Part shown: piece by piece, positions 39,695-53,474 of the stretch | Layout of the letters: every line of letters begins with the position of its first letter | How positions within the stretch are numbered: position 1 is the stretch's first letter | NCBI GenBank assembly: GCA_949316495.1 | Contig: OX439002.1 | Location: 12,952,001-13,016,000 of the forward strand | Length of the DNA: 64,000 nt | Origin: Amphiduros pacificus | Taxonomy: Eukaryota; Annelida; Polychaeta; Phyllodocida; Hesionidae | Reading direction: 5' to 3' | Translations under genes and position numbers: made by a program | Notes under the pieces: generated by a model | The model's database searches: none | Seen by the model: the letters and a program-made list of their open reading frames with translations, nothing else | What the model was told of the DNA's origin: nothing

Positions 39695-40590
39695 TTATCA
39701 ATCCACTAATTACTACACCTGAATATCAATCCACTAATAACTACACCTGAATATCAATCCACTAATGACTAAACCTAAAAATCAATCCACTAATTACTAC
39801 ACCTGAATATCAATCCACTAATTACTACACCTGAATATCAATCCACTAATGACTAAACCTGAATATCAATCCACTAATGACTAAACCTGAATATCAATCC
39901 ACTAATTAATAAACCTAAATATCAATCCACTAATTACTAAACCTGAATATCAATCCACTAATTACTAAACCTGAATATCAATCCACTAATTACTACACCT
40001 GTATATCAATCCACTAATTACTAAACCGGAATATCAATCCACTGATTACTACAGCTTAATATCAATCCATTAATTACTAAACCTGAATATCAATCCACTA
40101 ATTACTACACCTGAATATCAATCCACTAATTACTACACCAGAATATCAATCCACTAATTACTACACCTGAATATCAATCCACTAATTACTAAACCTGAAT
40201 ATCAATCCACTAAGTACTAAACCTGAATATCAATCCACTAATTACTACACCTGAATATCAATCCACTAATTACTAAACCTGAATATCAATCCACTAATTA
40301 CTACACCTGAATATCAATCCACTAATTACTAAACCTGAATATCAATCCACTAATTACTAAACCTGAATATCAATCCACTAATTACTAAACCTGAATATCA
40401 ATCCACTAATTACTAAACCTGAATATCATTCCAGCAATTACTACACCTGAATATCAATCCACTAATTACTACATCTGAATACCAATCCACTAAGTACCAC
40501 ACCTGGATATCAATCCACCAACTACTGCTCCCGATTATCAAGCCACTAATTACTACACCCGATTATCAAGCCACTAATTACTGCACCTGA
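39695..40590. repeat. 28-bp minisatellite
   Basis: About 31 units of 28 bp with the core AATATCAATCCACTAATTAC and a variable TACACCTG or TAAACCTG end. The last three or four units are diverged. It starts about 550 bp after the 21-bp array. Confidence 0.96.
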
Positions 40591-42254
40591 TCTGCATGCA
40601 TTCTTTGTGTCGATGAGCCTTAAATCAACTAGTCATTCATTCAACTCACTGATGGCCAAATTAATATATGATATATTGTCAGTACATTATTAAAAACGCA
40701 ATATCCTGATTACTCCAGCTAAATGAAGAGGATGTTGAGGAATCATTTCACCCGTCTTCACAATTAATCCCTTGCCTCTCACTAGATGTTGTCAGAGAGG
40801 ATATATGAATAATCTAATATGTTTACTATTTCTATCACAAAGATAGCATCTGCCTTTGAGTGTTGTTAGGAATTGAGCTTTACAGTAATTAATTATATCA
40901 AAATGATTATATCCACTAACAAGCAGCTAAAACTCATTTATGCTCCTTAGAAAAGTACACATATGTGAAAGACCAATAGGTGATTATTAGGCGGAGAATT
41001 TTTGGTCCAAACTGGTGAATAGATGTGGAATGTTGGAAGAAGACCACGAGTCATTCTACCACTCTCATAGAATGTGACAACTGTGTTGTTATTTGACGAA
41101 AGCTTAGAAGGATAGAATTGCTGTCAGCAGGGAAGCCTGACTGTCTCGGGGCATGACCTTGATCACCTTCTAGTACTCTCCAAACCCAATATTATAGCGT
41201 CTCATCCTATTCCTAGTGGCGCAGAAAAGACACGTCTTTGTGTCATACACCTCGGGTTTGTCACTCTTGTAAAAACCAACTGAATTCATCTGCAGTCTTA
41301 GTTAGAATGTGTGGAAGGCAAGCCCTACAATTATGTATGCGAGCACCCTATTGAGGCCTCCTGGCCTGTGTCACAGCTGGCCAGACAAAATGCACTATGC
41401 TGCACCATCCCCGTTTATAAAAATACAGCAAGTAATTGCACTACCTCCTAGGACGTAGTCAGCGGTATGTATATAGCTGGCCTTTCAATGCTGTCTATAT
41501 TAATTATAACAGTCATGTACTTTCTGTCATAATTTGTTTATCTATATCCATTAAAAGAGAAAAACACATAAATTGCTTCAATGTAAAATCGTCTCAACCG
41601 AGCGAAGCACAACTAACATATATATGCCGTCAGTAAGCGTGCAATTTATATTCAAGACATACATGTTAAGTGTTGCGAGTGCCATTATTTGCGAGTTTAT
41701 TAGGATTTGATTGCTGATGTTTGTCGCACCGGTTTACTCTTTATGTTTTTGCGGGTTCATGGCAGAAGATTTGGATTTTTGCAGTGCACATGCAGTCTCT
41801 CAGTGCATCGTTCTGCCACTCCATATCTTGTGTCAACTGCGGACGATTGCTGCATCATACGTCTTGATAAATGGCGAGCTTAGAATATTCTGCCTATTTT
41901 TCTTAAATACAATTAGAATAATTAGAACTGCTCATTAAAATGAATAAGAACAAGAAGAGATATCATTCATCTATATCCGTATGTAATTAATTTAATACAG
42001 TAAGCAAAGTAAGCATATCTAAGGCCAGAGCCTTGGGTCATATTTACACTGTCAAACTTGTGAAAGATTGTGAAATTGTGTTTAGCATCAATGGTAATAT
42101 CAGGTCGATCTTAAGTGTAAAAGTAATACTAGCAGCACTGGGAGTCGAACCCACCACCTTCCATCCTCCACTGATAAAACCACATATCGTATACCTCACA
42201 TACTGTAAACCACACATATTGTAATCATGAATCTAGAAACATACAACTACAGAT
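40591..42254. other. Gene-free segment
   Basis: No supportable gene. At about 42137-42160 the minus strand carries a box-B-like GGTGGGTTCGACTCCC, probably the end of another tRNA-like or SINE fragment distinct from the SINE that starts 100 bp further on. Confidence 0.4.
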
Positions 42255-42478
42255 CATGCTGCCTCACTGAATTGTCCCAGAGATGACCTTCATATGATAA
42301 CTCACAGATTAACAAGGACAACGGATTAACCCTTCAGTCGGCCTCAGTTCAAATGAGAAATTATGTCATGTAGGCAATCTCGGCATGGACAAGAATCGAA
42401 CCCATAACCTTGGGATCATCACAAAGAACTGCTACTAATAAGCGTGCGCTCTAACCAACTACACCACTGCCTATGGCC
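42255..42478 (-). mobile_element. tRNA-derived SINE, 3'-truncated
   Basis: Read on the minus strand, it starts at about 42478 with a box A region (GTAGTTGGTTAGAGCGC), passes box B (GGTTCGATTC) near 42400 and continues through the body (TGAGGCCGACTGAAGGGTTAA, CGTTGTCCTTGTTAATCTGTG). It stops after GAGGCAGCA at about 42260. The A-rich 3' end is absent. Divergence from the 2.1-kb and 38-kb copies is visibly higher than theirs from each other. Confidence 0.82.
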
Positions 42479-42816
42479 GCAGTGGCATAGAAACGTATAC
42501 TATACCAACAACTCTATAAAAGTGATATCTGTACTTCATGCACAATCTTTTTTATGAATAAATGCCATTACCAGTATATCACATTGCTTAATATGGAGTT
42601 ACATTTTTAATAAAACTAGGCATTGCTAGCATCATATTTGTTTAAAAAATATTATGTTGATCATCGGTGTCATTGCTCAAAATATAAGCCTGCCCCGTAT
42701 ACAAAAAAACATCTGCTGACTTCGAAAGAATAACATGCATTTCTCACACTTCATAGCAGGTGATGTGGAAATGAAAGCGATATTATGGCAGGGAAGACAT
42801 ACACACCCATAGGCCC

Positions 42817-45800
42817 GGCTTAGATAAGGTTAACTTCACCGAGAAGGTCACTTGAGGCACACTCCAGCTTGTTAATTCAGGTGATGGCTTAGATAAGGTT
42901 AACTTCACCGAGAAAGTCACTTGAGGCACACTCCAGCTCCAGCTTAATTCAGGTGATGGCTTAGATAAGGTTAACTTCACGGAGAAGGTCACTTGAGGCA
43001 CACTCCAGCTCCAGCTTAATTCAGGTGATGGCTTAGATAAGGTTAACTTCACCGAGAAGGTCACTTGAGGCACACTCCAGCTCCAGCTTAATTCAGGTGA
43101 TGGCTTAGATAAGGTTAACTTCACCGAGAAGGTCACTTGAGGCACACTCCAGCTCCAGCTTAATTCAGGTGATGGCTTAGATAAGGTTAACTTCACCGAG
43201 AAGGTCACTTGAGGCACACTCCAGCTTCAGCTTAATTCAGGTGATGGCTTAGATAAGGTTAACTTCACCGAGAAGGTCACTTGAGGCACACTCCAGCTCC
43301 AGCTTAATTCAGGTGATGGCTTAGATAAGGTTAACTTCACCGAGAAGGTCACTTGAGGCACACTCCAGCTTAATTCAGGTGATGGCTTAGATAAGGTTAA
43401 CTTCACCGAGAAGGTCACTTGAGGCACACTCCAGCTCCAGCTTAATTCAGGTGATGGCTTAGATAAGGTTAACTTCACCGAGAAGGTCACTTGAGGCACA
43501 CTCCAGCTCCAGCTTAATTCAGGTGATGCCTTAGATAAGGTTAACTTCACCGAGAAGGTCACTTGAGGCACACTCCAGCTTGTTAATTCAGGTGATGGCT
43601 TAGATAAGGTTAACTTCACCGAGAAGGTCACTTGAGGCACACTCCAGCTCCAGCTTAATTCAGGTGATGGCTTAGATAAGGTTAACTTCACCGAGAAGGT
43701 CACTTGAGGCACACTCCAGCTTCAGCTTAATTCAGGTGATGGCTTAGATAAGGTTAACTTCACCGAGAAGGTCACTTGAGGCACACTCCAGCTTAATTCA
43801 GGTGATGCCTTAGATAAGGTTAACTTCACCGAGAAGGTCACTTGAGGCACGCTCCAGCTTCAGCTTAATTCAGGTGATGGTTTAGATAAGGTTAACTTCA
43901 CCGAGAAGGTCACTTGAGGCACACTCCAGCTTCAGCTTAATTCAGGTGATGGCTTAGATAAGGTTAACTTCACCGAGAAGGTCACTTGAGGCACACTCCA
44001 GCTCCAGCTTAATTCAGGTGATGGCTTAGATAAGGTTAACTTCACCGAGAAGGTCACTTGAGGCACACTCCAGCTTCAGCTTAATTCAGGTGATGCCTTA
44101 GATAAGGTTAACTTCACCGAGAAGGTCACTTGAGGCACACTCCAGCTCCAGCTTATTTCAGGTGATGGCTTAGATAAGGTTAACTTCACCGAGAAGGTCA
44201 CTTGAGGCACACTCCAGCTCCAGCTTAATTCAGGTGATGGCTTAGATAAGGTTAACTTCACCGAGAAGGTCACTTGAGGCACACTCCAGCTCCAGCTTAA
44301 TTCAGGTGATGGCTTAGATAAGGTTAACTTCACCGAGAAGGTCACTTGAGGCACACTCCAGCTTCAGCTTAATTCAGGTGATGGCTTAGATAAGGTTAAC
44401 TTCACCGAGAAGGTCACTTGAGGCACACTCCAGCTTGTTAATTCAGGTGATGGCTTAGATAAGGTTAACTTCACCGAGAAGGTCACTTGAGGCACACTCC
44501 AGCTCCAGCTCAATTCAGGTGATGGCTTAGATAAGGTTAACTTCACCGAGAAGGTCACTTGAGGCACACTCCAGCTCCAGCTTAATTCAGGTGATGGCTT
44601 AGATAAGGTTAACTTCACCGAGAAGGTCACTTGAGGCACACTCCAGCTCCAGCTTAATTCAGGTGATGGCTTAGATAAGGTTAACTTCACCGAGAAGGTC
44701 ACTTGAGGCACACTCCAGCTTCAGCTTAATTCAGGTGATGGCTTAGATAAGGTTAACTTCACCGAGAAGGTCACTTGAGGCACACTCCAGCTCCAGCTTA
44801 ATTCAGGTGATGGCTTAGATAAGGTTAACTTCACCGAGAAGGTCACTTGAGGCACACTCCAGCTTAATTCAGGTGATGGCTTAGATAAGGTTAACTTCAC
44901 CGAGAAGGTCACTTGAGGCACACTCCAGCTCCAGCTTAATTCAGGTGATGGCTTAGATAAGGTTAACTTCACCGAGAAGGTCACTTGAGGCACACTCCAG
45001 CTCCAGCTTAATTCAGGTGATGGCTTAGATAAGGTTAACTTCACCGAGAAGGTCACTTGAGGCACACTCCAGCTTGTTAATTCAGGTGATGGCTTAGATA
45101 AGGTTAACTTCACCGAGAAGGTCACTTGAGGCACACTCCAGCTCCAGCTTAATTCAGGTGATGGCTTAGATAAGGTTAACTTCACCGAGAAGGTCACTTG
45201 AGGCACACTCCAGCTTCAGCTTAATTCAGGTGATGGCTTAGATAAGGTTAACTTCACCGAGAAGGTCACTTGAGGCACACTCCAGCTTAATTCAGGTGAT
45301 GCCTTAGATAAGGTTAACTTCACCGAGAAGGTCACTTGAGGCACACTCCAGCTTCAGCTTAATTCAGGTGATGGCTTAGATAAGGTTAACTTCACCGAGA
45401 AGGTCACTTGAGGCACACTCCAGCTTCAGCTTAATTCAGGTGATGGCTTAGATAAGGTTAACTTCACGGAGAAGGTCACTTGAGGCACACTCCAGCTCCA
45501 GCTTAATTCAGGTGATGGCTTAGATAAGGTTAACTTCACCGAGAAGGTCACTTGAGGCACACTCCAGCTTCAGCTTAATTCAGGTGATGCCTTAGATAAG
45601 GTTAACTTCACCGAGAAGGTCACTTGAGGCACACTCCAGCTCCAGCTTAATTCAGGTGATGGCTTAGATAAGGTTAACTTCACCGAGAAGGTCACTTGAG
45701 GCACACTCCAGCTCCAGCTTAATTCAGGTGATGGCTTAGATAAGGTTAACTTCACGGAGAAGGTCACTTGAGGCACACTCCAGCTCCAGCTTAATTCAGG

Positions 45801-48800
45801 TGATGGCTTAGATAAGGTTAACTTCACCGAGAAGGTCACTTGAGGCACACTCCAGCTCCAGCTTAATTCAGGTGATGGCTTAGATAAGGTTAACTTCACC
45901 GAGAAGGTCACTTGAGGCACACTCCAGCTCCAGCTTAATTCAGGTGATGGCTTAGATAAGGTTAACTTCACCGAGAAGGTCACTTGAGGCACACTCCAGC
46001 TCCAGCTTAATTCAGGTGATGGCTTAGATAAGGTTAACTTCACCGAGAAGGTCACTTGAGGCACACTCCAGCTCCAGCTTAATTCAGGTGATGGCTTAGA
46101 TAAGGTTAACTTCACCAAGAAGGTCACTTGAGGCACACTCCAGCTCCAGCTTAATTCAGGTGATGGCTTAGATAAGGTTAACTTCACCGAGAAGGTCACT
46201 TGAGGCACACTCCAGCTTCAGCTTAATTCAGGTGATGGCTTAGATAAGGTTAACTTCACCGAGAAGGTCACTTGAGGCACACTCCAGCTCCAGCTTAATT
46301 CAGGTGATGGCTTAGATAAGGTTAACTTCACCGAGAAGGTCACTTGAGGCACACTCCAGCTTAATTCAGGTGATGGCTTAGATAAGGTTAACTTCACCGA
46401 GAAGGTCACTTGAGGCACACTCCAGCTCCAGCTTAATTCAGGTGATGGCTTAGATAAGGTTAACTTCACCGAGAAGGTCACTTGAGGCACACTCCAGCTC
46501 CAGCTTAATTCAGGTGATGCCTTAGATAAGGTTAACTTCACCGAGAAGGTCACTTGAGGCACACTCCAGCTTGTTAATTCAGGTGATGGCTTAGATAAGG
46601 TTAACTTCACCGAGAAGGTCACTTGAGGCACACTCCAGCTCCAGCTTAATTCAGGTGATGGCTTAGATAAGGTTAACTTCACCGAGAAGGTCACTTGAGG
46701 CACACTCCAGCTTCAGCTTAATTCAGGTGATGGCTTAGATAAGGTTAACTTCACCGAGAAGGTCACTTGAGGCACACTCCAGCTTAATTCAGGTGATGCC
46801 TTAGATAAGGTTAACTTCACCGAGAAGGTCACTTGAGGCACACTCCAGCTCCAGCTTAATTCAGGTGATGGCTTAGATAAGGTTAACTTCACCGAGAAGG
46901 TCACTTGAGGCACACTCCAGCTCCAGCTCAATTCAGGTGATGGCTTAGATAAGGTTAACTTCACCGAGAAGGTCACTTGAGGCACACTCCAGCTCCAGCT
47001 TAATTCAGGTGATGGCTTAGATAAGGGTAACTTCACCGAGAAGGTCACTTGAGGCACACTCCAGCTCCAGCTTAATTCAGGTGATGGCTTAGATAAGGTT
47101 AACTTCACCGAGAAGGTCACTTGAGGCACACTCCAGCTCCAGCTTAATTCAGGTGATGGCTTAGATAAGGTTAACTTCACCGAGAAGGTCACTTGAGGCA
47201 CACTCCAGCTCCAGCTTAATTCAGGCGATGGCTTAGATAAGGTTAACTTCACCGAGAAGGTCACTTGAGGCACACTCCAGCTTCAGCTTAATTCAGGTGA
47301 TGGCTTAGATAAGGTTAACTTCACCGAGAAGGTCACTTGAGGCACACTCCAGCTTAATTCAGGAGATGCCTTAGATAAGGTTAACTTCACCGAGAAGGTC
47401 ACTTGAGGCACACTCCAGCTTCAGCTTAATTCAGGTGATGGCTTAGATAAGGTTAACTTCACCGAGAAGGTCACTTGAGGCACACTCCAGCTCCAGCTTA
47501 ATTCAGGTGATGGCTTAGATAAGGTTAACTTCACCGAGAAGGTCACTTGAGGCACACTCCAGCTTAATTCAGGTGATGCCTTAGATAAGGTTAACTTCAC
47601 CGAGAAGGTCACTTGAGGCACACTCCAGCTCCAGCTTAATTCAGGTGATGCCTTAGATAAGGTTAACTTCACCGAGAAGGTCACTTGAGGCACACTCCAG
47701 CTCCAGCTTAATTCAGGTGATGGCTTAGATAAGGTTAACTTCACCGAGAAGGTCACTTGAGGCACACTCCAGCTCCGGCTTAATTCAGGTGATGGCTTAG
47801 ATAAGGTTAACTTCACCGAGAAGGTCACTTGAGGCACACTCCAGCTTCAGCTTAATTCAGGTGATGGCTTAGATAAGGTTAACTTCACCGAGAAGGTCAC
47901 TTGAGGCACACTCCAGCTTAATTCAGGTGATGCCTTAGATAAGGTTAACTTCACCGAGAAGGTCACTTGAGGCACACTCCAGCTTCAGCTTAATTCAGGT
48001 GATGGCTTAGATAAGGTTAACTTCACCGAGAAGGTCACTTGAGGCACACTCCAGCTCCAGCTTAATTCAGGTGATGGCTTAGATAAGGTTAACTTCACCG
48101 AGAAGGTCACTTGAGGCACACTCCAGCTCCAGCTTAATTCAGGTGATGGCTTAGATAAGGTTAACTTCACCGAGAAGGTCACTTGAGGCACACTCCAGCT
48201 CCAGCTTAATTCAGGTGATGGCTTAGATAAGGTTAACTTCACCGAGAAGGTCACTTGAGGCACACTCCAGCTCCAGCTTAATTCAGGTGATGCCTTAGAT
48301 AAGGTTAACTTCACCGAGAAGGTCACTTGAGGCACACTCCAGCTTGTTAATTCAGGTGATGGCTTAGATAAGGTTAACTTCACCGAGAAGGTCACTTGAG
48401 GCACACTCCATCTCCAGCTTAATTCAGGTGATGGCTTAGATAAGGTTAACTTCACCGAGAAGGTCACTTGAGGCACACTCCAGCTTAATTCAGGTGATGC
48501 CTTAGATAAGGTTAACTTCACCGAGAAGGTCACTTGAGGCACACTCCAGCTCCAGCTTAATTCAGGTGATGCCTTAGATAAGGTTAACTTCACCGAGAAG
48601 GTCACTTGAGGCACACTCCAGCTCCAGCTTAATTCAGGTGATGGCTTAGATAAGGTTAACTTCACCGAGAAGGTCACTTGAGGCACACTCCAGCTCCGGC
48701 TTAATTCAGGTGATGGCTTAGATAAGGTTAACTTCACCGAGAAGGTCACTTGAGGCACACTCCAGCTTCAGCTTAATTCAGGTGATGGCTTAGATAAGGT

Positions 48801-51505
48801 TAACTTCACCGAGAAGGTCACTTGAGGCACACTCCAGCTCCAGCTTAATTCAGGTGATGCCTTAGATAAGGTTAACTTCACCGAGAAGGTCACTTGAGGC
48901 ACACTCCAGCTTGTTAATTCAGGTGATGGCTTAGATAAGGTTAACTTCACCGAGAAGGTCATTGAGGCACACTCCAGCTCCAGCTTAATTCAGGTGATGG
49001 CTTAGATAAGGTTAACTTCACCGAGAAGGTCACTTGAGGCACACTCCATCTCCAGCTTAATTCAGGTGATGGCTTAGATAAGGTTAACTTCACCGAGAAG
49101 GTCACTTGAGGCACACTCCAGCTTAATTCAGGTGATGCCTTAGATAAGGTTAACTTCACCGAGAAGGTCACTTGAGGCACACTCCAGCTCCAGCTTAATT
49201 CAGGTGATGGCTTAGATAAGGTTAACTTCACCGAGAAGGTCACTTGAGGCACACTCCAGCTTCAGCTTAATTCAGGTGATGGCTTAGATAAGGTTAACTT
49301 CACCGAGAAGGTCACTTGAGGCACACTCCAGCTCCAGCTTAATTCAGGTGATGGCTTAGATAAGGTTAACTTCACCGAGAAGGTCACTTGAGGCACACTC
49401 CAGCTTCAGCTTAATTCAGGTGATGCCTTAGATAAGGTTAACTTCACCGAGAAGGTCACTTGAGGCACACTCCAGCTCCAGCTTAATTCAGGTGATGGCT
49501 TAGATAAGGTCGACTTCACCGAGAAGGTCACTTGAGGCACACTCCAGCTCCAGCTTAATTCAGGTGATGGCTTAGATAAGGTTAACTTCACGGAGAAGGT
49601 CACTTGAGGCACACTCCAGCTCCAGCTTAATTCAGGTGATGGCTTAGATAAGGTTAACTTCACCGAGAAGGTCACTTGAGGCACACTCCAGCTCCAGCTT
49701 AATTCAGGTGATGGCTTAGATAAGGTTAACTTCACCGAGAAGGTCACTTGAGGCACACTCCAGCTTCAGCTTAATTCAGGTGATGGCTTAGATAAGGTTA
49801 ACTTCACCGAGAAGGTCACTTGAGGCACACTCCAGCTTAATTCAGGTGATGGCTTAGATAAGGTTAACTTCACCGAGAAGGTCACTTGAGGCACACTCCA
49901 GCTTCAGCTTAATTCAGGTGATGGCTTAGATAAGGTTAACTTCACCGAGAAGGTCACTTGAGGCACACTCCAGCTCCAGCTTAATTCAGGTGATGGCTTA
50001 GATAAGGTTAACTTCACCGAGAAGGTCACTTGAGGCACACTCCAGCTTCAGCTTAATTCAGGTGATGGCTTAGATAAGGTTAACTTCACCGAGAAGGTCA
50101 CTTGAGGCACACTCCAGCTCCAGCTTAATTCAGGTGATGGCTTAGATAAGGTTAACTTCACCGAGAAGGTCACTTGAGGCACACTCCAGCTCCAGCTTAA
50201 TTCAGGTGATGGCTTAGATAAGGTTAACTTCACCGAGAAGGTCACTTGAGGCACACTCCAGCTCCAGCTTAATTCAGGTGATGGCTTAGATAAGGTTAAC
50301 TTCACCGAGAAGGTCACTTGAGGCACACTCCAGCTCCAGCTTAATTCAGGTGATGCCTTAGATAAGGTTAACTTCACCGAGAAGGTCACTTGAGGCACAC
50401 TCCAGCTTGTTAATTCAGGTGATGGCTTAGATAAGGTTAACTTCACCGAGAAGGTCACTTGAGGCACACTCCAGCTCCAGCTTAATTCAGGTGATGCCTT
50501 AGATAAGGTTAACTTCACCGAGAAGGTCACTTGAGGCACACTCCAGCTCCAGCTTAATTCAGGTGATGGCTTAGATAAGGTTAACTTCACCGAGAAGGTC
50601 ACTTGAGGCACACTCCAGCTCCGGCTTAATTCAGGTGATGGCTTAGATAAGGTTAACTTCACCGAGAAGGTCACTTGAGGCACACTCCAGCTTCAGCTTA
50701 ATTCAGGTGATGGCTTAGATAAGGTTAACTTCACCGAGAAGGTCACTTGAGGCACACTCCAGCTTAATTCAGGTGATGCCTTAGATAAGGTTAACTTCAC
50801 CGAGAAGGTCACTTGAGGCACACTCCAGCTCCAGCTTAATTCAGGTGATGGCTTAGATAAGGTTAACTTCACCGAGAAGGTCACTTGAGGCACACTCCAG
50901 CTCCAGCTTAATTCAGTTGATGGCTTAGATAAGGTTAACTTCACCGAGAAGGTCACTTGAGGCACACTCCAGCTCCAGCTTAATTCAGGTGATGCCTTAG
51001 ATAAGGTTAACTTCACCGAGAAGGTCACTTGAGGCACACTCCAGCTTCAGCTTAATTCAGGTGATGGCTTAGATAAGGTTAACTTCACCGAGAAGGTCAC
51101 TTGAGGCACACTCCAGCTCCAGCTTAATTCAGGTGATGGCTTAGATAAGGTTAACTTCACCGAGAAGGTCACTTGAGGCACACTCCAGCTCCAGCTTAAT
51201 TCAGTTGATGGCTTAGATAAGGTTAACTTCACCGAGAAGGTCACTTGAGGCACACTCCAGCTCCAGCTTAATTCAGGTGATGCCTTAGATAAGGTTAACT
51301 TCACCGAGAAGGTCACTTGAGGCACACTCCAGCTTCAGCTTAATTCAGGTGATGGCTTAGATAAGGTTAACTTCACCGAGAAGGTCACTTGAGGCACACT
51401 CCAGCTCCAGCTTAATTCAGGTGATGGCTTAGATAAGGTTAACTTCACCGAGAAGGTCACTTGAGGCACACTCCAGCTCCAGCTTAATTCAGGTGATGGC
51501 TTAGC
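42817..51505. repeat. 72/69/66-bp satellite, about 122 units, with higher-order structure
   Basis: An 8.7-kb head-to-tail array. The unit contains TTCAGGTGATGGCTTAGATA, AGGTTAACTTCACCGAG and AAGGTCACTTGAGGCACACT, followed by a variable CCAGCTCCAG segment. Length classes are 72 bp (CTCCAGCTTAATT or CTTCAGCTTAATT), 69 bp (CTTGTTAATT) and 66 bp (CCAGCTTAATT). A second variant is GATGCC for GATGGC. The 69-bp variant recurs at about 43579, 45073 and 46570, and again at 48910 and 50406, roughly 1495 bp apart each time, so blocks of about 21 units were copied together. The minus strand reads an open 24-residue repeat (VPQVTFSVKLTLSKPSPELS plus SWS), but every CTTCAG-type unit puts a TGA in that frame. 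One unit has a 1-bp deletion near 48961. The array ends 2 kb before the receptor exon. Confidence 0.97.
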
Positions 51506-53474
51506 CTGGAGATTATAATTAATGATCACTTTAATGTTCAAATAATCATAAAGATATTCTCGAAGATATATTTAACCTAATGATCTTTATGGTATCGTTA
51601 CCTTGCATTTAGATCAATTTCTTTACCTCTTGAATGGTTCTTTGAGAGCACTTGGATTTAATAAGAAACCTGTTGACTGAGTATTTTGATATTAATGTAT
51701 TTTATATATTTGAAAAGTTCCATGTTTTATATTAATATTGTGAAATCATGTTACCGTCAAATTATCATGTTTACCACTTTATGAATTTTGATCTCCAAGT
51801 CGACTGAATGTTTATAATGTAATATTTTCCAGATATCTGAACTGCACATTATAAAAAGCAATACCATCCTAGACGGGATAAAAAAACAAAATTCATCCCA
51901 TAATTTTCAATACTTTATAACTCAGAATGAATCCATCGTACCTCTCAGCCAGAAATGGAATAATACATTTCATATTACCAAATTGTCAAAGTCAAAGACT
52001 AATTAAATATGAATTGCAGAATCCACTATCAAACTCAATTAAGAAGTGATCATGATTTTTGTAAGTGGCTTACAAATTCCCACACGCATTCTTATGGAGG
52101 ATCGATTGCACTCTACACACATAATGATGTCTTACATCTAGCTTGATATATAGATTTTCTAATCCAAATTATCCTACACTTGCAGCTCTTGGTGATGTAA
52201 TAATCAAAAAGATAAATCCATTAGTTAGTCATTCAATGGTCGAATACCTCCTCCTATTATATTGATCTTTACACCGATCTGAAGAGAAAAGAGATAACAA
52301 AAGAAAGGTGAATGCTTATGCTGAGTAGTAATGGTCCATTTTTTGGAGAGAAAATCCATTGTGAACATCCATTTCGTTATGATACCTGCCAAATCCTGGT
52401 GCTACATTATTAGGTTTTCCACTATTTGGCATGGTCGAGGATGAGTCCATTTTCATTATCTAAACCAGGGCCAAATAAGATGGTATGAGGAAATGGGATA
52501 TATTTATTTGGAGATATTCTAAGCATAAAATCCTTTTTTCAAGGATATTTTACTATATTAAAATGTGATATTAGTAATAAATATCATGCTGATGTCATGA
52601 AATTATATCAATGTAATTCTAAACAATGCTATAAGAGAAAGAAACTAAGAAGTTCAGTGTAGATAATTTTTATGTATTGTCTATATGAGGAAATGTTTGT
52701 GGGTTAATCCTTAACGAAATTGGATGGCTCTTTTTTCAGATTTACGTGGGCCGTTCCCAAACTAATTAGGGTAGTTTTGCTCAAGCGAATGGTAGAATAA
52801 GGCTTAATTAGACGTTAAAAAATTACTGGTTTTTATTTTCTGATACAGAGGATGTATTCATTCTTTCTGTATATGTTATTCATTGAGGCCTGAATACTGG
52901 TAGATATTGCTTACTAGTCACAGATACAGTCACGCTACCGCTGATGGCTGCTGGGTGGGCTGGCTTAATGCACCACACACTCACACTTGTATAAACTCAC
53001 CGGGGTTTCTGTCAGACTCACAAACGTGGACATACTCAATACCTGATCTGCTCAACACACAACAGGTCTGTGATTTAGCAAACGGCTTAGACTAAGTCTC
53101 ACAGAAACACATAACTCACACTACTTACACTGGGACTCGCCATTGGCTCAGTAGTTGCTGATTCAGACCAAACCTAACGATGGGTTGTTCATCTTGATTA
53201 AGAAAAGGTCGCTACTGTGTGGGTTGACGCATACTGTTCACAAATTAACAAAGCAGGATAAAAACTGAAGGAGATATCCTGGTTCTGTTTAAGTGGGCTA
53301 TTCCCTCCCGTCTTTGTCAGGCAAATTCTTCTTTGCGGAAAATAACTGATTGGCTGTTATACACTCCGAAGGCTCGCTCCGTATCCACGTTTGTAAAACT
53401 TTAGAAATACTTTTTCATGATATCAATCATTGTGATGGAATACTTGAAAAACTAAGAAACAGGCTAAGATCAAA
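51506..53474. other. Segment between satellite and receptor exon; probable 5' region of the receptor gene
   Basis: AT-rich and without a recognisable exon. Any promoter or 5' UTR of the receptor should lie here. I could not identify a specific promoter element or an upstream noncoding exon. Confidence 0.4.

Noticed and set aside
42783-51541. Series of 64-257-codon minus-strand frames repeating VPQVTFSVKL
   Set aside because: They are segments of the 72-bp satellite cut by TGA in the CTTCAG-type units, beginning at GTG codons; no unique coding sequence attached.
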